A DNA stretch of 64,000 nt from Alienimonas sp043951915 (GCF_043951915.1 NZ_JBINJD010000002.1:10886-74885); one strand, 5' to 3'. Positions 53,032-61,949 are shown, numbered from the stretch's first letter. A program made the numbers and translations. The notes: a model not told the origin generated them from the letters alone.

Positions 53032-55370
53032 ACACCGCCGCCCCCCAACAGGCCAAGCCGTACACGGACGGCGTGCCGCCCGAGCGGGCCGCCCAGCGCC
53101 CCGACTCCCCGGCGAATCCGGCGACCCCGCCGGCCTACCCGGACCACACCTCCAGCGGCGAGATCCGGGCCGACATCGCCCGCACCCGGACCGAGATGGA
53201 CGGGACGCTCGATCAGCTCAGCGAACGCCTCCGGCCCGCCAACCTGATCGACGACGCGGCCGATTTCGCGAAAAGCTGGTTCGGCCTCGGCACGACCTCC
53301 GCCTCCGCCCGCACGACCGCCCAGCCGGTCTACGAGGAGCGCGTCCAGCCGGACGGCACCGTCGTTCAGGTGCGTCGGGAAGGGACCGTCGCCAGCGGCC
53401 CGGCCGACCCGTTCGGGTTCAGCGACGTCTACAAGTCCGGCACCCGGCTCGCCGGGACGATCGGCGACGCGATCCGCGAGAATCCGGTCGCCACGGCGAT
53501 TTGCGCCACGGGCCTGGCTTACGCCTTCTTTGAAGACCCGCTGAAGAAAGCCGCCCGCCGGCAGTACCGGCGGTGGACCTACGAGGGCAACAAGGAGCCG
53601 CGGATGTACAGCGGCTCCTACGTCGACGCCCGGACCGGGCTGCCGTACAGCGAGAACTACGGGGCCGGCTATCGGAACCCGTACGCTCCCTCCGGCCAGC
53701 GCTCCTCCTCGAAGGGTTCCTGGAGCGACGAGGCCGGTCACTGGTACGACCACGCCGGCAACAAGATCGCCGCCGCCGGAACCGCCGCGGCCCACGCCCT
53801 GTCGTCCGCGGTCCATTCCGTGACCGGCGCGACGTCCTCCGCCGCGTCCTCCACGGCCCACGCCGCGGGCAACGCCGGCCGCTCCGCCGGCCGGTACGCC
53901 GCCAACACCTCCCGCGACGTGACGGTGAAGGCCGGCCGGGTGACCGACTCGGCCACCGGCGCCCTCCTGTACGTGGGCAGCGAGGCGAAGGACGGCACGA
54001 TCTCCGCCGCGAACACCACCGCCGACGCCGCCGGCAAGGTCTACGACAAAGCGACAGGAGCCTTCCTGTACGCCGGCTCCAGCGCCGCGGAGGCGGCCCG
54101 CTCGACCGGCCGCAGCGTGAAGGTGACCTCCGGCAAGGTGTACGACGCGACCACCAACGCCCTGCTGCACGCCGGCAGCGAGGCGAAGGACGGCGTGATC
54201 AAAGCCGGCGAAACGTTCGCCGACGCCGCGGGCAACGTCTACGACGCGACCACCGGGGCCTTCCTCTACGCCGGCAGCGCCGCGGCCGACGTCGCCCGCT
54301 CCGCCGCCAAGAGCGTGAAGGTGACCTCCGGCAAGGTGTACGACGCGACCACCAACGCCCTGCTGCACGCCGGCAGCGAAGCGAAGGACGGGGCCGTCAA
54401 AGCCGGCGAGACCTTCGCCGACGCCACGGGCAACGTCTATCACGCGACCACCGGGGCGTTCCTCTACGCCGGCAGCGCTGCGGCCCACGCGGCCCGGGAC
54501 GCCGGCCGGTCCGTCACCGTGACCGCCGGGAACGCCTACGACGCCGTCACCGGGGCCCTGCTGCACGCCGGGACCGAGGTGAAAGACGGCACCTATCACG
54601 CCGCGGAAGTCGTCGCCGACGCCGCCGGCAACGTGTACCACGCCGCGACCGGGGCGTTGCTCTATTCCGGTTCCGCGATCGCCGACGCGGTTCGTTCGGC
54701 CACCTCGTCCGTCTCGCATTTCGCGGAGGACGCCTATCACTCGGCCGAATCGCTCGGCCATCACGCACTGGAGAAAACCGTGGACGGTTACGAAGTCACC
54801 AAGCAGCGGTTCGACCGCAGCGTGCAGGAAAACCCGCTGGCCGTGGGCCTCGGGTTCCTCGCCGCCGGCCTGCTGGCCGGCTTCTGCGTGCCCCGCACCA
54901 AGACGGAGAACCGTCTGATGGGGCCGTCCCGCGACCGGTTGTGGGACCAGGCGGAGCACTCCGCCGAGGCCGTTCTGCACCAGGCGAAGACCTCCGCCGC
55001 CCACGCGATGGGGATGACCCTCGACGAGATGGAACGTCAGGGTCTCACCCCCAAGGAGCTGGTCGACAAGGCCGCCCACCTGGCGCAGAGCGCCGGCAAG
55101 CAGATCGGCGACGACATCTCCCACGCCGCCAAGGCGGAGGGGCTGGACCCCGCCGGATTGAAGGCCCGCGGGGCCGCCGTCGCCGACGCGGCGACCTCTG
55201 GGGCGAAACTCGCCGCCGCCGAGGTGGCCGAGAAGGCTCAGTCCGAGGCCCGCAACGTCGAAGGCCAGGCCGAGAGCGAGGCCGACAAGCTCAAGGGCAA
55301 GGCCGAAGCCGGCGCCGAGAACGTCGCTCAGAACGCCAAGGAGAAGGTGCGGGAGACGGTCAACGCCTGA
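53028..55370 (+). CDS. DUF3618-domain protein with four tandem 66-residue repeats
   Basis: 780 residues from ATG 53028 (overlapping the YqjE-like stop). The N-terminal SSGEIRADIARTRTEMDGTLDQL block is DUF3618. A short hydrophobic segment lies at about 155-168. Residues 304-567 are four copies of a 66-residue repeat, each made of two 33-residue halves built on VYDATTGALLYAGS followed by an Ala-rich helix. Another hydrophobic segment (about 602-620) follows. The C terminus is an Ala/Glu/Lys amphipathic region with LEA character (AEKAQSEARNVEG). No known function. It looks like an elongated membrane-associated structural or stress protein. Confidence 0.75.
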   Translation: MNTAAPQQAKPYTDGVPPERAAQRPDSPANPATPPAYPDHTSSGEIRADIARTRTEMDGTLDQLSERLRPANLIDDAADFAKSWFGLGTTSASARTTAQPVYEERVQPDGTVVQVRREGTVASGPADPFGFSDVYKSGTRLAGTIGDAIRENPVATAICATGLAYAFFEDPLKKAARRQYRRWTYEGNKEPRMYSGSYVDARTGLPYSENYGAGYRNPYAPSGQRSSSKGSWSDEAGHWYDHAGNKIAAAGTAAAHALSSAVHSVTGATSSAASSTAHAAGNAGRSAGRYAANTSRDVTVKAGRVTDSATGALLYVGSEAKDGTISAANTTADAAGKVYDKATGAFLYAGSSAAEAARSTGRSVKVTSGKVYDATTNALLHAGSEAKDGVIKAGETFADAAGNVYDATTGAFLYAGSAAADVARSAAKSVKVTSGKVYDATTNALLHAGSEAKDGAVKAGETFADATGNVYHATTGAFLYAGSAAAHAARDAGRSVTVTAGNAYDAVTGALLHAGTEVKDGTYHAAEVVADAAGNVYHAATGALLYSGSAIADAVRSATSSVSHFAEDAYHSAESLGHHALEKTVDGYEVTKQRFDRSVQENPLAVGLGFLAAGLLAGFCVPRTKTENRLMGPSRDRLWDQAEHSAEAVLHQAKTSAAHAMGMTLDEMERQGLTPKELVDKAAHLAQSAGKQIGDDISHAAKAEGLDPAGLKARGAAVADAATSGAKLAAAEVAEKAQSEARNVEGQAESEADKLKGKAEAGAENVAQNAKEKVRETVNA
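53937..54728 (+). repeat. Four tandem 198-bp coding repeats
   Basis: Copies begin at 53937, 54135, 54333 and 54531, each exactly 198 bases (66 codons). Copies 2 and 3 are the closest to each other; the outer ones have diverged. Each copy is itself a doubled 33-codon unit, so the array contains eight half-units. Confidence 0.92.
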
Positions 55371-55411
55371 CCGCCCTCCTCGCGGGGGTTCCGACCCCCG
55401 CCGTCCCGCAC

Positions 55412-55456
55412 CGAACGCCCCGCCGCGGCCCCTCCGCGGCGGGGCGTTCGCTTTTT
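55412..55456 (+). terminator. Strong rho-independent terminator after the DUF3618 gene
   Basis: CGAACGCCCCGCCGCGG (55412-55428) pairs perfectly with 55434-55450 (17 bp, five-base loop) and is followed by CTTTTT. It separates the stress-like cluster from glmS. Confidence 0.92.
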
Positions 55457-55585
55457 GTGAAAGCGGAGCGGAGCAAGAGCAGTACCCGACAAACGTGTAG
55501 GCGGGGGAGCGACCGAGTGCTAGGTTGCCCAGGCCCCGGCCCAACGGGGCGTCGCCTTCTACCCGAGCCGATCAGGGACGCTCCG

Positions 55586-57424
55586 ATGTGCGGGATTGTG
55601 GGATACCTTGGCACCCAAGACGCGGACGACGTCCTGCTGGGCGGGCTGCGTCGGCTCGAATACCGCGGCTACGACAGCGCCGGGCTGGTCACCGTCCATG
55701 ACGACGGCTTCGACCTGCGGCGGGCCGTCGGCCGGGTCGAGCGGCTGAAAGATCTCTGCGACGAACAGCCGGTTCGCGGCTCCCTCGGCATCGCCCACAC
55801 CCGCTGGGCCACCCACGGCCGCCCCAGCGAAGCGAACGCCCACCCCCACGTGGACGCCGCCGGCAAGGTCGTGTTGGTGCACAATGGCGTGATCGAGAAC
55901 CACGCCGCGATCCGCGATTTCCTCAAGAAGCAGGGCGTCACGTTCCGCAGCGAGACGGACACCGAGGTCCTCGCCCAGCTCGTCGGGTTCTTCTACAGCC
56001 AGACCGGCGACCTGTTGGAGAGCGTGCGGCGGGGGCTGCTGGAGGTTCGCGGGACGTTCGGCATCGCGGTGGTCTCCCCGGACGCCCCGCACACGCTGAT
56101 CGCCGCCCGGCGGGGCTCGCCGCTGCTGGTCGGGCAGGCGGACGGGGCCTACTTCGTGGCCTCGGACGCCGCCGCCGTCGCCGGGCAGGCCGTGCGGGTG
56201 ACCTATCTGAACGACGATGAGATCGTCCGTCTCGGCCCCGACGGCATGACCGCCGGCACCATCGACGACGTGCCGGTCGAAAAGCGGTTCGAGGAGTTGG
56301 AGCTGGCGATCGAGGATGTGGAGCTGGACCACACCGGGTTCGAGCACCACATGCTCAAGGAGATCTACGAGCAGCCGGACGCCCTCACCAACACCCTCCG
56401 CGGCCGTCTGCGGGAGGGTTCGGACAAGGTCACCCTCGGCGGCCTCGCTCAAATCGCCCGGGAGCTGCCGCGGACCGAGCGCCTGCTCCTCATGGGCTGC
56501 GGCACCGCGTGGCACGCCGGGCTGATCGGGGAGTACCTGTTCGAAGAACTGGCCGGCATCCCCTGCGAGGTCGAGTACGCCAGCGAGTTGCGGTATCGCA
56601 ATCCGATCGTGCTGAAGAACACGCTGGCGGTAGCCGTCAGCCAGTCCGGCGAGACGGCCGACACCCTCGCCGCCCTGCGGGAGGTGCAGACCCGCGGGGC
56701 CCGGGTGTTGGGGGTGGTCAACACCGTCGGCAGCACGATCGCCCGGGAGACGGACGCCGGCGTCTACCTGCACGTCGGCCCGGAGATCGGCGTGGCCAGT
56801 ACCAAAGCCTTCACCGCCCAGGTCGCCGTGCTGGCGATGATGGCGCTGGACCTCGGCCGCCGCCGGCACCTCTCCCCGGAACGGACCATCGCCCTCGCCG
56901 AGGAGTTGATGGCGATCCCGGACAAGATCCGCGTCGCCCTGCAGCTCGACGACGAGGTGAGGGCCCTTGCCGAGAAGCTGGTCGACCGGGACAACTGGCT
57001 CTACCTCGGCCGCGGGGTGAACTTCCCCGCGGCGCTGGAGGGGGCGTTGAAGCTCAAGGAGATCAGCTATATCCACGCGGAGGGCCTGCCCGCCGCGGAG
57101 ATGAAGCACGGCCCGATCGCCCTGATCGACGAGGGCATGCCGGTGGTCGTCATCGCCCCGCAGGACCACACCTACGAAAAGGTCCTGAGCAACATCGAGG
57201 AGGTGAAATCCCGCCGCGGCCGCGTGATCGCCGTCGTCAGCGAGGGCGACACCGAGGTCTGCCGCATCGCGGACGAGTGCCTGATGGTGCCCAAGACCGA
57301 ACCGCTGCTCTCCCCGCTGGTGACCAGCGTCCCGCTCCAACTGCTCGCCTACCACTGCGCGGTGCTGCGGGGCCTCGACGTGGACAAGCCGCGGAACCTG
57401 GCGAAGAGCGTCACCGTCGAATGA
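55586..57424 (+). CDS. glmS: Glutamine-fructose-6-phosphate aminotransferase (isomerizing)
   Basis: 612 residues, the usual length. The glutaminase domain starts with the nucleophile Cys2 (MCGIVGYLG) and has GIAHTRWATHG. Two SIS sugar-isomerase domains follow (MGCGTAWHAGL, AVSQSGETADTLAAL, YIHAEGLPAAEMKHGPIAL) and the C terminus KPRNLAKSVTVE is canonical. It makes glucosamine 6-phosphate for peptidoglycan and other amino sugars. ATG 55586 is required by the Cys2. The 5' region does not show a glmS ribozyme. Confidence 0.96.
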   Translation: MCGIVGYLGTQDADDVLLGGLRRLEYRGYDSAGLVTVHDDGFDLRRAVGRVERLKDLCDEQPVRGSLGIAHTRWATHGRPSEANAHPHVDAAGKVVLVHNGVIENHAAIRDFLKKQGVTFRSETDTEVLAQLVGFFYSQTGDLLESVRRGLLEVRGTFGIAVVSPDAPHTLIAARRGSPLLVGQADGAYFVASDAAAVAGQAVRVTYLNDDEIVRLGPDGMTAGTIDDVPVEKRFEELELAIEDVELDHTGFEHHMLKEIYEQPDALTNTLRGRLREGSDKVTLGGLAQIARELPRTERLLLMGCGTAWHAGLIGEYLFEELAGIPCEVEYASELRYRNPIVLKNTLAVAVSQSGETADTLAALREVQTRGARVLGVVNTVGSTIARETDAGVYLHVGPEIGVASTKAFTAQVAVLAMMALDLGRRRHLSPERTIALAEELMAIPDKIRVALQLDDEVRALAEKLVDRDNWLYLGRGVNFPAALEGALKLKEISYIHAEGLPAAEMKHGPIALIDEGMPVVVIAPQDHTYEKVLSNIEEVKSRRGRVIAVVSEGDTEVCRIADECLMVPKTEPLLSPLVTSVPLQLLAYHCAVLRGLDVDKPRNLAKSVTVE

Positions 57425-57429
57425 TCGCC

Positions 57430-57465
57430 CGTAACGCTGAGGCCCCGCGGGGCCTCAGCGTTACG
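57430..57465. repeat. Perfect 36-bp palindrome supplying the purK stop codon
   Basis: CGTAACGCTGAGGCCCCG is followed by its exact complement. The TTA at 57461-57463 in the right arm is the TAA stop of the minus-strand purK. The left end lies five bases after the glmS stop. It is the same family as 22669-22704. Confidence 0.92.
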
Positions 57466-58627
57466 ACGCGGCGCCCCGCAGCCGCTCCCGGGCGGCCAAT
57501 ACGCGCCGGGCGGCGGACTCCGGGTCGCCGGCGGTCGCGGTGAGGTGGCCCATTTTGCGGCCGGGCTTCGGCTCGTCCTTGCCGTACAGGTGCAGGTTGA
57601 CGTCGGGGAAGGCGGCCAACATGCCGGCCCAGTCCGGTTCCCCGTGCTCCCACAGATCGCCCAGCAGGTTCGCCATCGCCCCGGCCGACCGCGGGCTGGG
57701 ATCTCCCGGCGGCAGACCGGCGGTGACGCGGACCTGCTGATCGAACTGGCTGACCCCGCAGGCCTCGATCGTCACGTGCCCGCTGTTGTGCGGGCGGGGG
57801 GCCAGTTCGTTCACCACCAGATCGCCGTCGTCGGTGAGGAACATCTCGACCGTCAGCAGGCCGACGACGTCCAGCGCCGCGGCCATCCCCGCGGCGATTC
57901 GCTTCGCTTCCGCCGTCACCACGGGGTCGACCCGGGCGGGGTAGAGGGTGAGGTCGAGGATGCCGCCGGCGTGGTCGTTCTCGAACGGCCCGTGCACCCG
58001 GGTGCGGCCGTCCGGCCAGCGGGCGGCGATCGCGGACAGCTCCAGGGCGAATTCGACCCGTCCTTCCAGCACGCAAGGGACGCGACCCAGCGAATCCCAC
58101 GCGGCGAGCAGGTCGTCGCCCTCCGCCAGCCGGACCTGCCCCTTGCCGTCGTAGCCGTCGCGGGCCGTCTTCAGGATCGCCGGCCGGGCGATCGTGGGGG
58201 CGGCGGTCGCCTGTTCCTCCGTGCTCACCTCCCGCCAGGGGGCCGTGGCGAACCCGGCCGCGGCGGCCGCCTGCTTCTCCCTCCGGCGGTCCTGCGCGAC
58301 GGCGAGGACGTCCGCCCCCGGCCGGACCGGCAGCGACGACAACCCGGCCAGCTTCCGCAGCGTCGCGGCCGGGACGTTCTCGAACTCGACCGTGACGGCG
58401 TCCACGCCCGCGGCGAAGCGGTCTCGGGCCGCCTCGTCGCCGAACGGGGCGACGGTGCAGTCGTCCGACGCCCGCACCGCCGGTTCCTCCCGGTCCTGGG
58501 CCCAGCAGCAGACGCGGTAGCCGTGCCGCTGGGCGCTGTGGGCGAACATCCGCCCGAGCTGTCCGCCGCCGAGCACCCCCAGCGTCCGTCCGGGGGGCAG
58601 CGGGCGTGGCGGGGGCGAATCAGCCAT
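57461..58627 (-). CDS. purK: N5-carboxyaminoimidazole ribonucleotide synthase
   Basis: 388 residues with an ATP-grasp fold. It carboxylates AIR with bicarbonate and ATP in purine synthesis. Motifs: the N-terminal GVLGGGQLGRMFAHSAQRHGYRV, the ATP-grasp blocks ARPAILKTARDGYDGKGQ and VVGLLTVEMFLTDDGDLVVNELAPRPHNSGH. The start overlaps the purE stop by eight bases, the usual purEK coupling. It is the last gene of a five-gene minus-strand operon, and its stop is inside a palindrome. Confidence 0.94.
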   Translation of the reverse strand: MADSPPPRPLPPGRTLGVLGGGQLGRMFAHSAQRHGYRVCCWAQDREEPAVRASDDCTVAPFGDEAARDRFAAGVDAVTVEFENVPAATLRKLAGLSSLPVRPGADVLAVAQDRRREKQAAAAAGFATAPWREVSTEEQATAAPTIARPAILKTARDGYDGKGQVRLAEGDDLLAAWDSLGRVPCVLEGRVEFALELSAIAARWPDGRTRVHGPFENDHAGGILDLTLYPARVDPVVTAEAKRIAAGMAAALDVVGLLTVEMFLTDDGDLVVNELAPRPHNSGHVTIEACGVSQFDQQVRVTAGLPPGDPSPRSAGAMANLLGDLWEHGEPDWAGMLAAFPDVNLHLYGKDEPKPGRKMGHLTATAGDPESAARRVLAARERLRGAAS

Positions 58628-59165
58628 GATCCAGGGCGGACGATGCAGGGGGGAAGAGGTCGTCGTCGGTCAGGACGCGGGTCGCGGCGACCGTCGCCGT
58701 TTGCTCCGCGTGGTAGTCGGCGAGTTTCGCGGCGAGCGCCTCGTCCGACAACGCCAGCGTCCGCACGGCCAGCAGCGCCGCGTTCTTCGCCCCGCTCGTG
58801 CCGATGGCGAGCGTCCCCACCGGCACCCCCCCGGGCATTTGCACGATGGAGAGCAGCGAATCCAGCCCGCTTAGCGCCCGCGACTGCACCGGCACTCCGA
58901 GCACCGGCAACGTGGTGCTCGCCGCCAGCATCCCCGGCAGGTGCGCCGCCCCGCCGGCCCCGGCGATGATCACCTTCAGCCCGCGGCCCCGCGCCTCTTT
59001 GGCGTACTCCACCAGCCGGTCCGGCGTGCGGTGGGCGGAGACGACCTCCGCCTCGAACGGCACCTCGAACTGTTTGAGAATCTCCGCGGCGGCCCGCATC
59101 GTGGGCAGATCGCTGCGCGACCCCATCACGACGCCGACGAGAGGGGCGGGGGCGGGTTCGCTCAT
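58620..59165 (-). CDS. purE: N5-carboxyaminoimidazole ribonucleotide mutase
   Basis: 181 residues. It moves the carboxyl group of N5-CAIR to give CAIR, the step after PurK. The signature GVVMGSRSDLPTM, the VVSAHRTPDRL loop and GAGGAAHLPGMLAA are all present, as expected for class I PurE. Nine bases separate it from the upstream unknown gene; it overlaps purK by eight. Start ATG 59165. Confidence 0.95.
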   Translation of the reverse strand: MSEPAPAPLVGVVMGSRSDLPTMRAAAEILKQFEVPFEAEVVSAHRTPDRLVEYAKEARGRGLKVIIAGAGGAAHLPGMLAASTTLPVLGVPVQSRALSGLDSLLSIVQMPGGVPVGTLAIGTSGAKNAALLAVRTLALSDEALAAKLADYHAEQTATVAATRVLTDDDLFPPASSALDHG

Positions 59166-59174
59166 GTCGTCAAA

Positions 59175-60074
59175 CTAACCCGAAGTCTTGTCGGGGGTCG
59201 AGCAGCCTGCCCGGTCGTCGCTGCGAAGCCGCCCCGTCGGGACGCCGCTGAAGCGGACGGTGCAGGTCCATTCGCCGTACGTCAGCACGGCCGTGTTCTC
59301 GAGCGGCGCCCCGGTGACGTGCTCCCGGAAGGCCGTCAGCGGGCCGAGCTGCGAGAGGTCCCGCAGGATCGCCGCGGCCACGCCGTCCGCCCCGCCGTAC
59401 TTCGCCAGCATCGCCGGCTTGTGGCGGTACTCGGCGTTGTCGCACCACGCCGCGGCGGCCCGGCGGCAGGCCGCGGACCAGTTCGCCGCCCCGCGGTCGG
59501 GCAGGTCGCTGGGCTCCTTGACCCACTCGCCGGTGTCCGGGTCGCGTTGCGCCCCCATCCCTTCCCGCAGGGCGGCGTGCGGGTCGGCGACGCGGCGGTC
59601 CGCGTCAATGCCGATTCCCCAGTCGTCCGCAGAGGAGTTCGCCTGCAGGCCGAATCGGAAACCCAGCGCCTCCGCGACCGCTTCGAGCGCCGCGACGAAC
59701 CCCGCCAAGTCCGGCCGCCTGTCCCGCGGCGTCAGGTCCTCGATCGAGAGCCACAGCCCTTCCAGATGCGGATCCTCGATCGCGGCGAGTTGAAAAGTCA
59801 GGTCCGCGCCGGCCGCGTCGAGCGTCACCATCGGCTCCGTCCCCAGCCGACGCTCCCACGGCCCCATGATGACGTCCGGGCAGCCCATCGCTTTGAGCCG
59901 GGCGTAGTGCGTCCGGATCGCCGCGTCGCCGGCCTCCGTGTCGGCCGTCAGATCTGGAAACTGCCGGCGGAGGCGGTCGATCAGAAGGTCGAGCGGGAAC
60001 CGCGGCCCCTCCTCCCGCTCGTCGAACATCGGCCCGAGATGGGCCTGCCAGGGTAGCGGCGGGGGGGCGGTCAC
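59175..60074 (-). CDS. Uncharacterised cytoplasmic protein in the trxB-purEK operon
   Basis: 299 residues from GTG 60074, which overlaps the stop of the VOC gene (GTGA). There is no signal peptide, membrane helix or recognised motif. The sequence is globular, with blocks such as CPDVIMGPWERRLG, GLWLSIEDLTPRDRRPDL and GFRFGLQANSSADDWGIGIDADRR. Two cysteines in the middle and one at the C terminus do not form a metal site. Because it lies in a coupled operon, it is probably a real protein. Confidence 0.65.
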   Translation of the reverse strand: MTAPPPLPWQAHLGPMFDEREEGPRFPLDLLIDRLRRQFPDLTADTEAGDAAIRTHYARLKAMGCPDVIMGPWERRLGTEPMVTLDAAGADLTFQLAAIEDPHLEGLWLSIEDLTPRDRRPDLAGFVAALEAVAEALGFRFGLQANSSADDWGIGIDADRRVADPHAALREGMGAQRDPDTGEWVKEPSDLPDRGAANWSAACRRAAAAWCDNAEYRHKPAMLAKYGGADGVAAAILRDLSQLGPLTAFREHVTGAPLENTAVLTYGEWTCTVRFSGVPTGRLRSDDRAGCSTPDKTSG

Positions 60075-60436
60075 GGCGTCATCACTTCGATCAGCACGCC
60101 GTCGGGGTCCGCGACGAGACAGTGCGTGGCGTCCTCGTCCGGCGGTTCGACGACGGCCGCCCCGGCCGCGACCGCCCGGTCGAAAGCGGCCCGGACGTCG
60201 GCGTCCCTCAACAGGAGCGTCGCCCCGGCCCGCTCGACCGACGGGGCCGGCGCCGGCCGCACGGCGTTCGGCAACAGCGTGAGCGTGAGCCCGCCGACCC
60301 GCAACCACGGGCAGCCGAACCCGTCGCCGGGCAGATCGACCGCCCCGAACGCGGCCCGGTAGAAGGTCGCGGTCCGCCGGTGATCCGTGCAGATCAGGCA
60401 GACGGCGTTGCCCCGGTCAGGGCCGGTTTCGGTCAC
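60071..60436 (-). CDS. VOC (glyoxalase/bleomycin-resistance) superfamily protein
   Basis: 121 residues from GTG 60436, overlapping the trxB stop by four bases. It has the two babab halves of the vicinal-oxygen-chelate fold: VCLICTDHRRTATFYRAAFG at the start and VEPPDEDATHCLVADPDGVLIEVMT at the end. These proteins bind a metal and act on glyoxal adducts, dioxygen substrates or antibiotics; which cannot be told. The usual metal ligand His is not at the first position, so it may be a binding protein. Confidence 0.78.
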   Translation of the reverse strand: MTETGPDRGNAVCLICTDHRRTATFYRAAFGAVDLPGDGFGCPWLRVGGLTLTLLPNAVRPAPAPSVERAGATLLLRDADVRAAFDRAVAAGAAVVEPPDEDATHCLVADPDGVLIEVMTP

Positions 60437-61533
60437 TCGATCCCTTGCGCCCCGAGCCAACGCTCGGCGTCGAGGGCGGCCATGCAGCCGGTGCCGGCGG
60501 CGGTGCAGGCCTGGCGGTAGTAGTCGTCCGCCACGTCGCCGGCGGCGAAGACGCCCTCCACGCTGGTGTGCGTGCGGAAGGGGGTCGTCCAGACGACGTA
60601 CTTCTTCTCCGTCAGTTCGAGTTGACCGCCGAGGAAGTCGGTGTTCGGCGTGTGGCCGATCGCGGCGAAGTAGCCGGAGACGTCCAGCGTTTCCGTGCGG
60701 TCGCTGTCCTTGACGTTGCGGATGCGGACGCCGGTCACCCCCTCGTCGTCGCTGCCGAGGACCTCCTCGACGACGGAATCCCACTTCACCGTGATCTTGT
60801 CGTTGGCGAGCACGCGCTCGGCCATGATCCGGCTGGCGCGGAACTCGTCCCGGCGGTGGACGATGTAGACCGGGTCGCAGAACTTGGTCAGGTAGGTCGC
60901 CTCCTCCATGGCGCTGTCGCCGCCGCCGACCACCACCACGCCTTTGCCGCGGAAGCGGGGCAGGGCCCCGTCGCAGACGGCGCAGGCGCTCACGCCCTTG
61001 TTCTTGTAGGCGTGTTCGCTGTCGAGCCCGAGGTAGTTCGCCCGGGCACCGGTGGCGACGATGACGGAGTGCGCCTTGACCGTCTTCCCCTGCGCCGTGG
61101 TGAGGGTGAAGGGGCGCTGGGAGAAGTCGACGCTGGCCACGTCGTCGGTCACCACGCGGGTGCCGAAGTTTTTGGCCTGACGCCGCATGAGCGTCATCAA
61201 CTGCGGGCCGGTAATCGTTTCCTGCTCCGGGCCGCCGTCCGGGAGCATCATCCGCTCCTTCTCGGTCAGGGCGGAGTTCAGGTAGCCGGACAGGTCGCCC
61301 GCCGGCCAGGACGGGAAGTTTTCGACTTCCGTGGTGAGGGCCAACTGCCCCAGCGGGAGCGTGCCCTGGGCGTAGTTCTCCGCGGAGTTGGCGCCCTCGA
61401 AGCAAAGCGGCCGCAGCTCGGCCCGGCTGGCGTAGATGCCGGCCGCCCAGCCGGCCGGCCCGCTGCCGATGATCACGAGTTTTTCGGTTTCGGAACCGAA
61501 CTCGACCGGCTCGTCGGGGGTGGGGCCTGCCAT
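60433..61533 (-). CDS. trxB: Thioredoxin reductase
   Basis: 366 residues from ATG 61533, which places the FAD motif IIGSGPAGWAAGIYASRAEL near the N terminus. The redox-active pair CAVC (184-187) takes the place of the common CATC. The NADPH motif is VVGGGDSAMEEATYL and the C-terminal FAD block is GVFAAGDVADDYYRQA. A loop of about 15 residues (about 91-107) is longer than in E. coli. It reduces thioredoxin with NADPH and is the first gene of the coupled operon with VOC, unknown, purE and purK. Confidence 0.93.
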   Translation of the reverse strand: MAGPTPDEPVEFGSETEKLVIIGSGPAGWAAGIYASRAELRPLCFEGANSAENYAQGTLPLGQLALTTEVENFPSWPAGDLSGYLNSALTEKERMMLPDGGPEQETITGPQLMTLMRRQAKNFGTRVVTDDVASVDFSQRPFTLTTAQGKTVKAHSVIVATGARANYLGLDSEHAYKNKGVSACAVCDGALPRFRGKGVVVVGGGDSAMEEATYLTKFCDPVYIVHRRDEFRASRIMAERVLANDKITVKWDSVVEEVLGSDDEGVTGVRIRNVKDSDRTETLDVSGYFAAIGHTPNTDFLGGQLELTEKKYVVWTTPFRTHTSVEGVFAAGDVADDYYRQACTAAGTGCMAALDAERWLGAQGIE

Positions 61534-61949
61534 CGGGGAACCGTCGTGTTGCGAATCCGGGGGACCGACGCCCAAAACGAGGCGCCGGGAGCGGGCACGA
61601 TAGTTCGCCCGGCGAACCCCGACAACGGCCGTCGTCGACCGCAACGACGCGGCGCCGGCCGCGCGTCGGCCCCCGGCGCAGAAGCAAACCCCCGGCGACC
61701 AGAAGCCGCCGGGGGCCGCGTCAATCCCGCCCGATTGCGGGCCGGCTCACGGGCGGGAGACGGACACCACCTTTGCGGTCCACGACGGAAAGTCAGGGGG
61801 CGGGTTTCCACACCGTCGACCCAAGGTCATGCGCTGACATGGATTTGCGATGCTCGATCCGCCTCCGTCGCGGCTTCCCGGCAGCCGACGAGAGGTCGCG
61901 CGGGAGGCGTATCGCCTTCGCTTTTCCGCGGGCTTCGTACACTGGCGGC
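61534..61949. other. 416-base region between divergent trxB and panB
   Basis: No long gene. A terminator-like hairpin faces the minus strand (61689-61715). Upstream of it on that strand a 27-codon ORF begins MTLGRRCGNPPPDF and ends SVSRP, so a small peptide or RNA gene is possible. On the plus strand TACACT lies 11 bases before the panB ATG as a possible -10. G+C-rich small inverted repeats (CCCGCCCGATTGCGGGCCGG) are present. Confidence 0.45.
61689..61715 (-). terminator. Minus-strand terminator-like hairpin upstream of trxB
   Basis: CCCCCGGCG pairs with CGCCGGGGG (9 bp, nine-base loop). Read on the minus strand the stem is followed by TTTGCTTC. It would end a short transcript from the panB side or attenuate the trxB operon. 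Confidence 0.6.

Noticed and set aside
55457..55585. A glmS ribozyme or riboswitch in the glmS leader
   Set aside because: The 129 bases show no conserved core of the glmS ribozyme, which is also restricted mainly to Firmicutes.
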